A DNA stretch of 64,000 nucleotides from Mycobacterium sp. GA-2829 (GTDB lineage: Bacteria > Actinomycetota > Actinomycetes > Mycobacteriales > Mycobacteriaceae). The stretch covers positions 1 through 64,000 of the forward strand of contig NZ_LQIT01000002.1 in assembly GCF_001499965.1 (NCBI RefSeq), in the 5' to 3' direction. The translations under genes were made by a program, and so were the position numbers. Under the pieces are notes generated by a model. The model did not search any database, had not been told where the DNA came from, and saw only the letters and a list, made by a program, of their open reading frames with translations. Shown here in pieces: positions 1 to 7,703 of the stretch. Each line of letters starts with the position of its first letter. Position 1 is the first letter of the stretch.

Positions 1-125
1 CCGTCGAACACCTTGGCCGCCGCCGCATCGCCGAACCGCGAGGCCAACTCCACCACCTCCGCCACCGCCACCACCACCGGTGTACGTCCCTCCGCCGCCG
101 GCGCCGAATGTGAACGTGTGCGCAA
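1..125 (-). CDS. Possible 5' part of an unidentified gene, cut by the window start
   Basis: On the minus strand one frame stays open to the left window edge with codons that nearly all end in G or C. It reads a valine-rich strand (TPVVVAVAEVVELASRF) and then an alanine-rich stretch, which looks like the N-terminal beta-strand and helix of a soluble enzyme. An in-frame TGA lies just upstream, so the start must be inside the window. The only early candidate is a TTG at about 125; a later GTG is possible. The family cannot be told from about 40 residues. It would be divergent from the SDR gene that follows. Confidence 0.3.
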   Translation of the reverse strand, partial: MRTRSHSAPAAEGRTPVVVAVAEVVELASRFGDAAAAKVFD

Positions 126-138
126 ACGTCGGGCGACG

Positions 139-151
139 GGTGACGGTCACC
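139..151. promoter_or_regulatory. Short perfect palindrome between divergent genes
   Basis: GGTGACGGTCACC is a perfect inverted repeat with 6-bp arms and a 1-base centre. It lies 34 bp upstream of the SDR start, between it and the possible leftward gene, where an operator would be expected. Nothing identifies the protein that would bind. Confidence 0.25.
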
Positions 152-184
152 GGCTGCATCTGAGCGGCGTGGTTCACTGACGCG

Positions 185-955
185 ATGGACCGCGCGAAAT
201 TCGACCGCCTCTTCGACCTGACCGACCGCACCGTCATCGTCACCGGCGGCACGCGGGGCATCGGCCTCGCGCTCGCCGAGGGTTTCGCGCTGGCCGGCGC
301 GCGCGTGGTGGTGGCCAGCCGGAAGCCCGACGCCTGCGAACGTGCCGCCGAGCACCTGCGCGGTCTCGGCGGACAGGCGATCGGCGTGCCCACCCACCTC
401 GGCGACCTGGACTCGTTGCACGCGTTGGTGACCCGGACCGTCGAGGAGTTCGGCGGTATCGACATCCTGGCCAACAACGCGGCCAACGCATTGGCGCAGC
501 CGCTGGGGGAGATGACCCCGGAGGCGTGGACGAAGTCCTACGACGTCAACCTCCGCGGGCCGGTCTTCCTCGTCCAACACGCACTGCCGCATCTCAAAGA
601 GAGCAAGCACGCGGCCGTGCTGAACACGGTGTCGGTCGGGGCGTTCAACTTCGCGCCGGGCGTGTCGATGTACGCCGCGGGCAAGGCGGCGCTGCTGTCG
701 TTCACCCGCTCGATGGCCGCCGCCTACGCGCCGTACGGCATCCGCGTCAACGCGCTGGCACCCGGACCCGTCGACACCGACATGATGCGCAACAACCCGC
801 AGGAGGCGATCGACGCGATGGCGGGCGCCACCTTGCAGAAGCGCCTCGCGTCACCGGACGAGATGGTCGGCGCTGCACTGCTTCTCGTGTCGGATGCCGG
901 CAGTTACCTGACCGGCCAGGCGATCATCGTGGACGGTGGCGGAACGCCTCGCTAG
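185..955 (+). CDS. SDR-family oxidoreductase
   Basis: Classical short-chain dehydrogenase of 256 residues, the usual family length. The N-terminal Rossmann fold has the cofactor motif TGGTRGIG (residues 21-28), the NNAAN motif near residue 97, and the catalytic Ser-Tyr-Lys set in SVGAFN...MYAAGKAAL (around 148-166). The region after PGPVDTDM ends in the standard C-terminal sequence GQAIIVDGG. It is cytosolic and probably uses NAD(P)H. The substrate is unknown. Its 3' end overlaps by about 30 bp the end of the convergent enoyl-CoA hydratase gene, so a lipid or acyl-CoA substrate is possible, but this is only context. Confidence 0.85.
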   Translation: MDRAKFDRLFDLTDRTVIVTGGTRGIGLALAEGFALAGARVVVASRKPDACERAAEHLRGLGGQAIGVPTHLGDLDSLHALVTRTVEEFGGIDILANNAANALAQPLGEMTPEAWTKSYDVNLRGPVFLVQHALPHLKESKHAAVLNTVSVGAFNFAPGVSMYAAGKAALLSFTRSMAAAYAPYGIRVNALAPGPVDTDMMRNNPQEAIDAMAGATLQKRLASPDEMVGAALLLVSDAGSYLTGQAIIVDGGGTPR

Positions 956-1704
956 CCGCGCGCATCTCACCGCTCGTCGACGCCAGGATCTGACTGCGAT
1001 TCTCCAGGTGCAACGCCTGCTCGAGGCTGCCCGCCTCCAGATTCGCCCACAGCACCTGCTTGGTGGACTCGAGACCGAATTTGCCGTAGCCGCATAGTGT
1101 TTCGGCGACGGCGAGTGCTTCGTCGACGACGTTGTCCGACACCCGCGACACCAGGCCCAGCCGCAGCGCCTCGTCGGCGTACACGTCGCGGGCAGTCAGG
1201 ATCAGGTCGAACGCCTGCCCCGCGCCGATGATGCGGGGCAGCGTGTAGCTCACGCCGATGTCGCACCCGCCCAGGCCCAGCTTGATGAACTGCGTGCAGA
1301 ACCGGGCGTTCGGTGACGCCAACCGGATGTCGGAGGCCGCGGCGAGCGCGAACCCGCCGCCGTACGCCGGGCCGTTCACCGCGGCGATGACGGGCTGCCG
1401 CAGTCGGTGCAGCTTCGTGGTGAGTTCGGCGATGCGCTCCTGCCACCGAATCCCCGAGCGCGGGGACTCGACGCCGCGGCCGGCCTCCGGGGGGGGTCGG
1501 GTCGGTGAGGTCCAGACCCGAGCAGAACCCGCGTCCCGCGCCGGTGAGCACCACGACGCGGCACTCGTCGTCGGCGGCGATGTCGGCGAGCGTCGCGTGG
1601 AGCGTCTCGACGAGCTCGTGGTTCAGCGCGTTGAGCTTCTCGGGCCGGTTGAGGGTGATGACGGCGATGTCGGGGCGTGGGTGGGTCAGCTCGAGGACGG
1701 TCAT
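924..1704 (-). pseudogene. Enoyl-CoA hydratase/isomerase, frameshifted in a run of eight G
   Basis: Two reading frames together make one crotonase-family protein of about 260 residues. The first covers the N terminus with the CoA-binding segment LTGAGRGFCSGLDL. It runs into a run of eight G on the plus strand (1489-1496) and then goes out of frame. The next frame carries on with a helix containing WQERIAELTT and then the oxyanion-hole region NGPAYGGGFALAAASDI. It continues through the usual C-terminal trimerisation helices to a TGA at 924-926. A one-base insertion or deletion in the homopolymer explains this. It may be a sequencing error or a true inactivation. Enzymes of this family hydrate 2-enoyl-CoA in beta-oxidation. 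Confidence 0.8.
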
Positions 1705-1800
1705 GTCGACACGCTAGCCCGCCGGACGTAGGTCTTGACCCGGCTCGGCCGGGATGATCTGGTTAGGCGTCCTAGCCGGTTTGAACGAGGAGTTACACCC

Positions 1801-2223
1801 ATGCGCCCGCTGATGTTTGCGATCGCCGCCCTGGTCATCGGAGGGTTCGCCGGATCGGGTGTGGCCGCCGCGCAGTCCGCGCCGTCGGCCGACGAACTCA
1901 CCGCGAAGCTGCAGCGGGCGCTGAACACGTCGCTGTCCGCAGACGAGCGCGCAGGCGAACTCGCGGGCGGAGCGGCCGCGGTGGCGACCGCCGACAACAT
2001 CGCCGCGGTGATGGACCGCTACGGATCGGTGATGTCGTGGCGGGTGCAGAACGCCGCGTTCGATGGCAACCAGGTCAATGCCGAACTCGCCGTGAGCGTC
2101 CCGCTGTTCGGAACGCGCACGCACCCGATCTACTGGGTCAACCAGGACGGTGCGTGGAAGCTGAGCAACCCGTCGGCGTGCGTGATCGCCCGCGACGCCG
2201 CAGGCGCGGCCTGCACGGTCTAG
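1801..2223 (+). CDS. Secreted protein of the low-molecular-weight antigen MTB12 type
   Basis: A 140-residue precursor with a clear Sec signal peptide (Arg-Pro, then a hydrophobic core to about residue 22, AAA-Q cleavage region). The mature part has a helical region followed by a beta-rich half. It contains the sequence FGTRTHPIYWVNQDGAWKLS and two cysteines near the C terminus (SACVIARDAAGAAC) that could form a disulfide. This layout resembles the mycobacterial MTB12-like C-terminal domain proteins, which are small secreted proteins of unknown role. The ATG at 1801 is chosen because it follows GAGGAG at a good distance and begins the signal peptide; an upstream in-frame start would put residues before it. 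Confidence 0.75.
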   Translation: MRPLMFAIAALVIGGFAGSGVAAAQSAPSADELTAKLQRALNTSLSADERAGELAGGAAAVATADNIAAVMDRYGSVMSWRVQNAAFDGNQVNAELAVSVPLFGTRTHPIYWVNQDGAWKLSNPSACVIARDAAGAACTV

Positions 2224-2253
2224 TGGAATCAATCCTGTACGCCTCCTGTTGAA

Positions 2254-2287
2254 CACTCCGTCCACGCGAGACCGCGCGGACGGAGTG
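2254..2287. other. Strong hairpin between the two small secreted-protein genes
   Basis: CACTCCGTCC at 2254-2263 pairs perfectly with GGACGGAGTG at 2278-2287, and the 14-base loop contains a further CGCG/CGCG pairing. It ends 13 bases before the next ATG, so it sits where the ribosome would bind. It has no T tract on either strand. It may end transcription of the first gene, or be a 5' leader structure of the second. Confidence 0.55.
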
Positions 2288-2300
2288 CGAGGCGAGAACG

Positions 2301-2519
2301 ATGAAGAAGTTCGGATTGAGCGCCGCCGTTGCGGGGGCGTTGACAGCAGCAGTGGTCGGTCTGGCGGCTCCCGCTCAGGCGGACGAGTCGGGACACGGGC
2401 ATGGTCGCGACCGCGACCGCCACTCGGTTTATGGCCGGGACAACGGGTATTACCCCTGGATCAATCAGCTCGTGCCGAGAGTCGTTGTACCGCACGTGGA
2501 TACGACGCCGCGGCACTGA
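2301..2519 (+). CDS. Small secreted histidine/arginine-rich protein
   Basis: A 72-residue precursor. Residues 1-27 are a typical signal peptide (MKKFG, alanine-rich core, cleavage near AAPAQA-DE). The mature peptide of about 45 residues begins with the charged run HGHGRDRDRH, which could bind metal or acidic polymers, followed by tyrosine and proline residues. I do not recognise a family. GAGGCGAGAACG precedes the ATG. It is followed within 12 bases by a perfect hairpin that probably ends the transcript. Confidence 0.6.
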   Translation: MKKFGLSAAVAGALTAAVVGLAAPAQADESGHGHGRDRDRHSVYGRDNGYYPWINQLVPRVVVPHVDTTPRH

Positions 2520-2530
2520 CCGGGCACGCG

Positions 2531-2550
2531 CCTCATCCGAACGGATGAGG
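2531..2550 (+). terminator. Perfect hairpin after the small secreted-protein gene
   Basis: CCTCATCC and GGATGAGG pair perfectly around a 4-base loop, 12 bases after the stop codon at 2519. There is no T tract, as is common for mycobacterial terminators, so function is inferred from position only. Confidence 0.45.
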
Positions 2551-2583
2551 ACAGAGTGTCGTCATCGGCCGATACTTCGGCCC

Positions 2584-3309
2584 ATGACGACGTTCGCACT
2601 GGTCCACGGCGGCTGGCACGGCGCTTGGTGTTGGAATCTGCTCACCCCCCTGCTCGAACGCGGTGGGCATCGGGTCGTCACCATGGACCTGCCCTGTGGC
2701 GACCCCACTGCCGACTTCGCGACCTACGCCGACGTGGTCTGCGCCGCGTTGCGCGGGACCGACGATGACGTCATCCTCGTCGGACATTCATTGGGCGGCA
2801 ATACGATTCCCCTTGTCGCGGCCCGCCGTCCGGTGGCGCACCTGGTCTACCTGTGCGCGGTCCTGCCGCGGATCGGCAGCAGCCTGATGGACCAGGTCGC
2901 CGACGACCCCGCCATGCTGGATCCCGGGTACGTCGCCGGGCTCAGTGAGCCCGACCGCCAGAACCGGCAGTTCTGGGTCGATGCGGCACTCGCGCGGCGA
3001 CACCTCTACGGTGACTGCGACGCCGCCACCGCCACCGCGGCCATCCTGCGTCTCCGCCCCCAGGCGCTGTATCCGATGCTTCAGCCGTACCCGCTCACCG
3101 AGTTCCCGGCCGTCGGCTCCACCTACATCGCGTGCACCGACGATCTGATGGTGCGATGCGAGTGGTCCCGGCGCGTCGCGCCCACCCGCGTGGGTGCTGA
3201 CGTCGTCGAACTGCCCGGCAGCCATTCGCCGTTCCTGTCCCGGCCGGCCGCGCTCGCCGACGTCCTCCTCGGCATCGGCGACCGATACCGTCAACCGCAG
3301 CGGGTCTGA
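2584..3309 (+). CDS. Alpha/beta-hydrolase (esterase-like)
   Basis: A 241-residue alpha/beta-hydrolase. The N-terminal strand is followed by the oxyanion sequence HGGWHGAWCW (residues 8-17). The nucleophile elbow is GHSLGG (about residues 66-71, serine 68), and the C-terminal catalytic histidine lies in GSHSPFLS. The lid region is small, as in the SABP2/methylketone-synthase-like branch, whose members act on small esters. The ATG at 2584 is used because the family starts directly at this first beta-strand. The TetR gene is convergent 3 bp downstream. No signal peptide; cytosolic. Confidence 0.75.
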   Translation: MTTFALVHGGWHGAWCWNLLTPLLERGGHRVVTMDLPCGDPTADFATYADVVCAALRGTDDDVILVGHSLGGNTIPLVAARRPVAHLVYLCAVLPRIGSSLMDQVADDPAMLDPGYVAGLSEPDRQNRQFWVDAALARRHLYGDCDAATATAAILRLRPQALYPMLQPYPLTEFPAVGSTYIACTDDLMVRCEWSRRVAPTRVGADVVELPGSHSPFLSRPAALADVLLGIGDRYRQPQRV

Positions 3310-3311
3310 GC

Positions 3312-3983
3312 TCAGCCGGTGCTGCGCCACCCGGCGACGCCGACCACGATCATCCGCAGCTGTTTGACCGCCACACGCTTGATCTCGTCCTGCGCCGCGG
3401 TGTCGCCGGCGTCTTCTATCGCCTCGGCGATGGAGATCATCGCGTTGACGATCAGACTGGCCAGGATGTTCAGATCCTCGGCGCTCCAGGTGTTCAGGCC
3501 CGGGAAGCGGGCCAGGTCGATCGCCAGCTCGGAGGTGATCAACCGGATCTCGGTGCGGATCGCGTAACGCAGCACCGTCACGCCGCTGGACCGTTCCCGT
3601 CCGATGAACCGCCAGTGTTCGCGCCGCTGGTTGACACCCTCGACGAGCATGTCCACCGACGACTCGATGACCCGCTTCGGGTCGAGCTTGCCCGCGCGGG
3701 CACTGCGCAACAGATCCCGCAGCGCGCGGAACGACTCGTCGATCAGGACCAGGCCGAGTGCCTCCATCGACTCGAAGTGGCGGTAGAACGCGGCGGGGGC
3801 GATACCCGCCTCGCGCGTGACCTCCCGCAGGCTCAACGCGGCGAAGCTGCGGTCCACGAGCAGGGAGAGCGCGGCGCCGACGATCGCCCGACGGGTGGCC
3901 TCCTTCTTCTCCTCCCGCGACGACGAGTCCCGGGAGCGCGACTTCGATCGACTCGATCGTGAACTGGGCGTACGACTGTTCAC
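3312..3983 (-). CDS. TetR-family regulator, probably of the adjacent desaturase operon
   Basis: A 223-residue TetR protein starting at a GTG. An unusual Ser/Arg/Lys-rich tail (residues 1-25) precedes the helix-turn-helix, seen as LREVTREAGIAPAAFYRHFESMEAL. The all-helical C-terminal ligand domain is complete. It is divergent from a reductase/acyl-CoA desaturase pair, like the Pseudomonas DesT arrangement. In DesT the regulator senses the ratio of saturated to unsaturated acyl-CoA. I infer the same logic here from position and from two palindromes in the shared promoter region. The basic N-terminal tail may strengthen DNA binding. Confidence 0.8.
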   Translation of the reverse strand: MNSRTPSSRSSRSKSRSRDSSSREEKKEATRRAIVGAALSLLVDRSFAALSLREVTREAGIAPAAFYRHFESMEALGLVLIDESFRALRDLLRSARAGKLDPKRVIESSVDMLVEGVNQRREHWRFIGRERSSGVTVLRYAIRTEIRLITSELAIDLARFPGLNTWSAEDLNILASLIVNAMISIAEAIEDAGDTAAQDEIKRVAVKQLRMIVVGVAGWRSTG

Positions 3984-3985
3984 GC

Positions 3986-4001
3986 TGTGAAACGTACCAC
4001 A
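3986..4001. promoter_or_regulatory. Candidate TetR operator 1
   Basis: TGTGAAACGTACCACA is an imperfect palindrome (TGTG-NN-ACGT-NN-CACA) three bases upstream of the TetR GTG start, placed for autorepression. Confidence 0.4.
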
Positions 4002-4045
4002 AGCAGGTCAAATTCTCTTGACCGATGCCGCCGTACGCAGTCACG

Positions 4046-4061
4046 GTGTACATATGTTCAC
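4046..4061. promoter_or_regulatory. Candidate TetR operator 2, overlapping the reductase start
   Basis: GTGTACATATGTTCAC is a near-perfect palindrome (one mismatched pair) that includes the reductase ATG. Its half-site GTGaACAT resembles the GTGAAC...GTTCAC operators known for DesT/FabR-type regulators. A site on the start codon would suit a leaderless or short-leader transcript. Confidence 0.45.
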
Positions 4062-5115
4062 TGAAACGCGTACCCGGAGCCTGCGGGGGAGAGTGCTGCG
4101 CTCACCGCTGCTCGACCTGCTCACCGGACCGCACGGGGTGGACCGGTACACCGAGCTCGTGACCCCGACGTGGACGCGGGGCGAGGCCCGCGCCCGGGTC
4201 GTCGCCGTGCGCCGGCAGACCCCACGCAGCGTCACGCTGACGCTGGAACCGAATCACGTGTTCACCGGTTTCGAGCCCGGTCAGCACATCAACCTCACCG
4301 TCGAGATCGACGGCCGCCGTCGCACCCGCTGCTACTCACCCGCCAGCGCCGCGGGCTCGTCGCTGATCGAGCTCACCATCGGACGCCACGAGGGCGGGCT
4401 CGTCTCGACCTACCTGTGTGACCACGCCCGCTCCGGCATGGTCGTCGGCCTCGACTCGGTCGGCGGCGACTTCACGCTGCCCGCCGTCCGGCCGCGGCGC
4501 ATCCTGTTCGTCGCCGGCGGCAGCGGGATCACCCCGGTGCTGTCGATGGCGCGCACACTGCACGCCGAAGGCCACCGCGGTGACGCCGCCCTCATCCACT
4601 ACACCCGCAGCGCGGCCGAAGCCTGCTACCGCGACGAGCTCGCCGCGCTGCCCGGTCTGCGGGTGCTGCACGGCTACACCCGCGACACCACCGGCACCGA
4701 CCTGCACGGCCGATTCTGCGCCGACCACCTCGCCGAGGCCCTTCCCGACGCCGATGCGGTGTTCGTCTGCGGACCGCCCGCACTCGTCGACGCGGTCCGC
4801 GCCGTGCGCCCCGACGCGCTCGCCGAGAGCTTCATCCCACCCACACTGACCGGCACCGCATCCGGTGGCCGAATCCGATTCGCCGACAGCGACATCGCGG
4901 TCACCGACGACGGTCGCCCACTGCTCGACCAGGCCGAGTCCGCCGGCCTCACCCCCGAAAGCGGATGCCGGATGGGCATCTGCCACAGCTGCACCCGCCG
5001 CAAGACCAGCGGTGCGGTGAAGAACCTGATCACCGGCGCGGTCTCCGGCGTCGAGTCCGAGGACGTGCAGATCTGCGTATCCGCACCGCTCGGCGACGTC
5101 GAGATCGCGCTCTAG
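4054..5115 (+). CDS. Ferredoxin/flavin reductase partner of the acyl-CoA desaturase (Rv3230c-like)
   Basis: About 353 residues combining three electron-transfer domains. An FAD-binding barrel has RCYSPASA; an NAD(P)H-binding domain has GGSGITPVLSMA and FVCGPPALVDA; a C-terminal plant-type [2Fe-2S] ferredoxin domain has cysteines in CRMGICHSC and a fourth near ICVSAPLG. Such proteins pass electrons from NAD(P)H to the diiron desaturase. In M. tuberculosis the homologue Rv3230c is paired with DesA3, as here, with 15 bp to the next gene. The ATG at 4054 is chosen; a TTG at 4018 would add 12 residues. The operator over the ATG favours the shorter form. Confidence 0.88.
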   Translation: MFTETRTRSLRGRVLRSPLLDLLTGPHGVDRYTELVTPTWTRGEARARVVAVRRQTPRSVTLTLEPNHVFTGFEPGQHINLTVEIDGRRRTRCYSPASAAGSSLIELTIGRHEGGLVSTYLCDHARSGMVVGLDSVGGDFTLPAVRPRRILFVAGGSGITPVLSMARTLHAEGHRGDAALIHYTRSAAEACYRDELAALPGLRVLHGYTRDTTGTDLHGRFCADHLAEALPDADAVFVCGPPALVDAVRAVRPDALAESFIPPTLTGTASGGRIRFADSDIAVTDDGRPLLDQAESAGLTPESGCRMGICHSCTRRKTSGAVKNLITGAVSGVESEDVQICVSAPLGDVEIAL

Positions 5116-5130
5116 GAAGGGATCGGCAAC

Positions 5131-6246
5131 ATGACCGCCACACTGGAACCCACCCACGCCCCGGTCGCGAGGAGCGGCGTCGAGAAAACCGTCGCCGGCA
5201 AGACCGTGCGCCTGACCGCAGAACAGGTCGAGGCGTTCGGCCGCGAACTCGACGCGCTGCGCGAACAGGTCGTCGCCGACCTCGGTGAACGCGACGCCAC
5301 CTACATCCGCCGCGTCATCAAGGCGCAGCGCGCACTCGAAATCGGTGGACGCGCACTGCTGTTCGGTGGGGTGATCCCGCCGCTGTGGCTGGCCGGCACC
5401 GCGATGTTGAGCCTGTCGAAGATCATCGACAACATGGAGATCGGCCACAACGTCATGCACGGCCAGTACGACTGGATGGGCGACCCGGCGATCTCCAGCC
5501 GCGGATTCGAATGGGACAACGCCTGCCCCGGCGACCAGTGGCGCCACAGCCACAACTACATGCACCACACCTACACCAACATCGTCGGCATGGACCGCGA
5601 CATCGGCTACGGCATCCTGCGGATGAGCGAAAGCCAGCGCTGGCAGCCGTATTTCCTCGGCAACCCCGTCTACGCGTTCCTGCTGATGGTGCTTTTCCAG
5701 TACGGCGTCGCCCTGCACGAACTGGAGACCGAACGGATCCGCGCCGGCGAGATCACCATCGCCGACAAACGCGACATCCTGCGCGGCATCTGGCACAAGA
5801 CCAAGCGGCAGACGCTCAAGGACTACGTGGCGTTCCCGCTGCTCGCCGGGCCGTTCGCGCCGTGGGTGTTCACCGGCAACCTCACCGCCAACCTGGTCCG
5901 CAACGTGTGGTCCTACATGATCATCTTCTGCGGTCACTTCCCCGAGGACGTGCAGGAGTTCTCGGTCGAGGAGACCAAGGCCGAGACCCGCGGCCAGTGG
6001 TACTTCCGCCAGATCCTCGGGTCGGCGAACCTCAGCGGCGGCAGGCTCTTTCATTTGTTGAGCGGGAACCTGTCGTTCCAGATCGAGCACCACCTCTTCC
6101 CGGACATCCCGGCGTTCCGGCACGCCGAACTGGCGCCGCAGGTGCGCGACATCTGCCGCCGCTACGGCCTGCCCTACAACTCCGGCCCGCTGCCGCGCCA
6201 GTTCGGCACCGTGGTTCGCAAGATCGTGCGGCTGGCCCTGCCCTGA
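5131..6246 (+). CDS. desA3: Acyl-CoA stearoyl delta-9 desaturase DesA3-type
   Basis: A 371-residue integral-membrane fatty acyl desaturase. The three histidine boxes that bind the diiron centre are visible: GHNVMH (from residue 105), HSHNYMHH (about 139-146) and QIEHH (about 318). Hydrophobic segments lie between them. The family inserts a cis-9 double bond into stearoyl-CoA to make oleoyl-CoA for membrane lipids and triacylglycerol, drawing electrons from the reductase encoded just upstream. The start follows AGGAAGGGA. Expression is probably repressed by the divergent TetR protein. Confidence 0.92.
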   Translation: MTATLEPTHAPVARSGVEKTVAGKTVRLTAEQVEAFGRELDALREQVVADLGERDATYIRRVIKAQRALEIGGRALLFGGVIPPLWLAGTAMLSLSKIIDNMEIGHNVMHGQYDWMGDPAISSRGFEWDNACPGDQWRHSHNYMHHTYTNIVGMDRDIGYGILRMSESQRWQPYFLGNPVYAFLLMVLFQYGVALHELETERIRAGEITIADKRDILRGIWHKTKRQTLKDYVAFPLLAGPFAPWVFTGNLTANLVRNVWSYMIIFCGHFPEDVQEFSVEETKAETRGQWYFRQILGSANLSGGRLFHLLSGNLSFQIEHHLFPDIPAFRHAELAPQVRDICRRYGLPYNSGPLPRQFGTVVRKIVRLALP

Positions 6247-6251
6247 CCGCT

Positions 6252-6313
6252 CGCCGAGACTACGGTTGTTGCGCGATCTCGCCCGGGATGCGTCACCAAC
6301 CGTAGTCTCGGCG
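6252..6313. repeat. 62-bp palindromic repeat, copy 1 (3' side of the nar operon)
   Basis: The left arm CGCCGAGACTACGGTTGTTG (6252-6271) pairs with the right arm at 6294-6313 at 19 of 20 positions around a 22-base centre beginning CGCGATCTCGCCCG. A second copy at 14321-14382 has the same centre except for two bases. This copy lies between the convergent ends of desA3 and narI, so it could end transcription from both sides. There is no T tract. Confidence 0.8.
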
Positions 6314-6325
6314 CGCATACACCTG

Positions 6326-7057
6326 TCACCAGCCGCGGCGCGGGGGATGCGACGCGACCAGCCCACCACTGCCAACCGCCTCGCGGCTGCGGTAGACGAT
6401 GTAGGGCCGGAACAGGTAACCGATCGGCGCGCTGAACACATGCACCAACCGCGTGAACGGCCACAGACAGAACAGCACCAGCGCGATGATCACGTGGATG
6501 TGGAACCACAACGGCGCCAACACCATCAGATCCCCGCGCGGCTGCAGCATCCAGATCGACCGGAACCACGGCGCGACGGTCTGGCGGTAGTCGTGTTCGG
6601 CGCCGACGGGGGTCGCGCCGATCAGTGTGCACGCCAGCCCCGCGATGATGGCCAGCACCAGGACCAGGTACATCACCTTGTCGTTGACGGTCGTGGCCAT
6701 GAACACCGGACCGGTGGTGCGGCGCCGGTACACCAGCAGCGCGATACCGGCCAGGGTGGTGACACCGGCGATCCCCCCGAGGACGAGTGCTTGGACGTGG
6801 TAGGCGTGCTCACTCAAACCGACTGCGCTGGTCCAGGAATTAGGGATGACGAGGCCGATGATGTGCCCGACGATGACGACCAGGATGCCGAAGTGGAACA
6901 TCGGGCTGCCGATGCGCAGCAGCCGCGACTCGTAGAGCTGCGACGAACGGGTGGTCCAGCCGAACTTGTCGTAGCGGTAACGCCACCAGATGCCCACGAC
7001 GACCGTCGCCAACGTCACGTACGGGGCGACGTCCCAGAAGATCCCCCAGCCCGACAT
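6326..7057 (-). CDS. narI: Respiratory nitrate reductase gamma subunit (cytochrome b)
   Basis: A 243-residue membrane protein with five hydrophobic segments. Histidines suitable as ligands of the two b-type haems are in FHFGILVVIVGHIIGL (about residues 54-69) and in FHIHVIIALVLF (about 187-198). NarI takes electrons from menaquinol and passes them through NarH to NarG on the cytoplasmic side. The ATG is one base beyond the narJ stop. The C-terminal tail is cytoplasmic and basic. It is the last gene of the narK-G-H-J-I operon. Confidence 0.93.
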   Translation of the reverse strand: MSGWGIFWDVAPYVTLATVVVGIWWRYRYDKFGWTTRSSQLYESRLLRIGSPMFHFGILVVIVGHIIGLVIPNSWTSAVGLSEHAYHVQALVLGGIAGVTTLAGIALLVYRRRTTGPVFMATTVNDKVMYLVLVLAIIAGLACTLIGATPVGAEHDYRQTVAPWFRSIWMLQPRGDLMVLAPLWFHIHVIIALVLFCLWPFTRLVHVFSAPIGYLFRPYIVYRSREAVGSGGLVASHPPRRGW

Positions 7058-7058
7058 C

Positions 7059-7703
7059 TCAGCTGCCTCCTCGTGTGCGTCGCGGCGGGACGGTCAGCGT
7101 GAACGGCTGCAGCCCGACCGCTTCGGCCGGTGGCCCCGCCGCGGCGAGGTGCTGTGCGTGACGGATCTCGGAGTCCGTGGCGGCCGGCAGCGTGGCCAGC
7201 ACCGCGGCGACGGCGGAGGCGTACGGCGACCCGCTTTCGCCCAGCGCGTCGTGAAGTACCTCGATCGGCACCCGATGGTCGGTCAGGAGGCGCCGTCCCG
7301 CCGCGGCGTCGACGGTCGCGGCGAATTCGAGTACTACGGGCAGGTAGTCGGGGGCCTCGTCGCGGGGTGGGGCCACCCCGGCGGCGCGGTAGGCCGCGAC
7401 GAAGCCGAGCATGGCGTTGCCGCGCCGGCGCGTATCGCCCGCGGTCCAGTACGTCAGATACATGGTGGCGCGCCTGCGCAGGTCGAAGGTCTCGACGTAG
7501 TCCTGTGCAGCCCGCAGTGACCCGAGCGTGCGCACCGCCGCCAGTGTCCGCGAAAGCTGTTCGGCAGCAGGGCCGTCGAGGTGGTCGAGTAGTTCGGCGG
7601 CGGTGGCGAGGCGGTCGTCGTCGGGGTAGCTCAGCAGCAGCGACGCGCACTGCCACCGCAACCGGTCGGCACGGTCGGAGGGGGTGCGGACGCGCAGCCT
7701 CAT
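7059..7703 (-). CDS. narJ: Nitrate reductase assembly chaperone NarJ
   Basis: A 214-residue, mostly helical protein of the TorD/NarJ chaperone family, with the typical segment LLLSYPDDDRLATAAELLDHL near the N terminus and DYLPVVLEFAAT in the middle. NarJ holds apo-NarG until its molybdenum cofactor and iron-sulfur centre are in place, and is not part of the final enzyme. The start is fixed by an ATGA overlap with the narH stop. Translation coupling through the operon would keep chaperone and subunit levels matched. Confidence 0.92.
   Translation of the reverse strand: MRLRVRTPSDRADRLRWQCASLLLSYPDDDRLATAAELLDHLDGPAAEQLSRTLAAVRTLGSLRAAQDYVETFDLRRRATMYLTYWTAGDTRRRGNAMLGFVAAYRAAGVAPPRDEAPDYLPVVLEFAATVDAAAGRRLLTDHRVPIEVLHDALGESGSPYASAVAAVLATLPAATDSEIRHAQHLAAAGPPAEAVGLQPFTLTVPPRRTRGGS

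Noticed and set aside
54..85. CCACC/GCCACC runs near the left edge as a tandem repeat
   Set aside because: These are explained by a row of valine and alanine codons on the minus strand and do not form a regular repeat unit.
4336..6441. Long minus-strand open frame opposite the reductase and desA3
   Set aside because: It is an antisense shadow: the plus strand carries complete ferredoxin-reductase and desaturase motifs with normal start sites.
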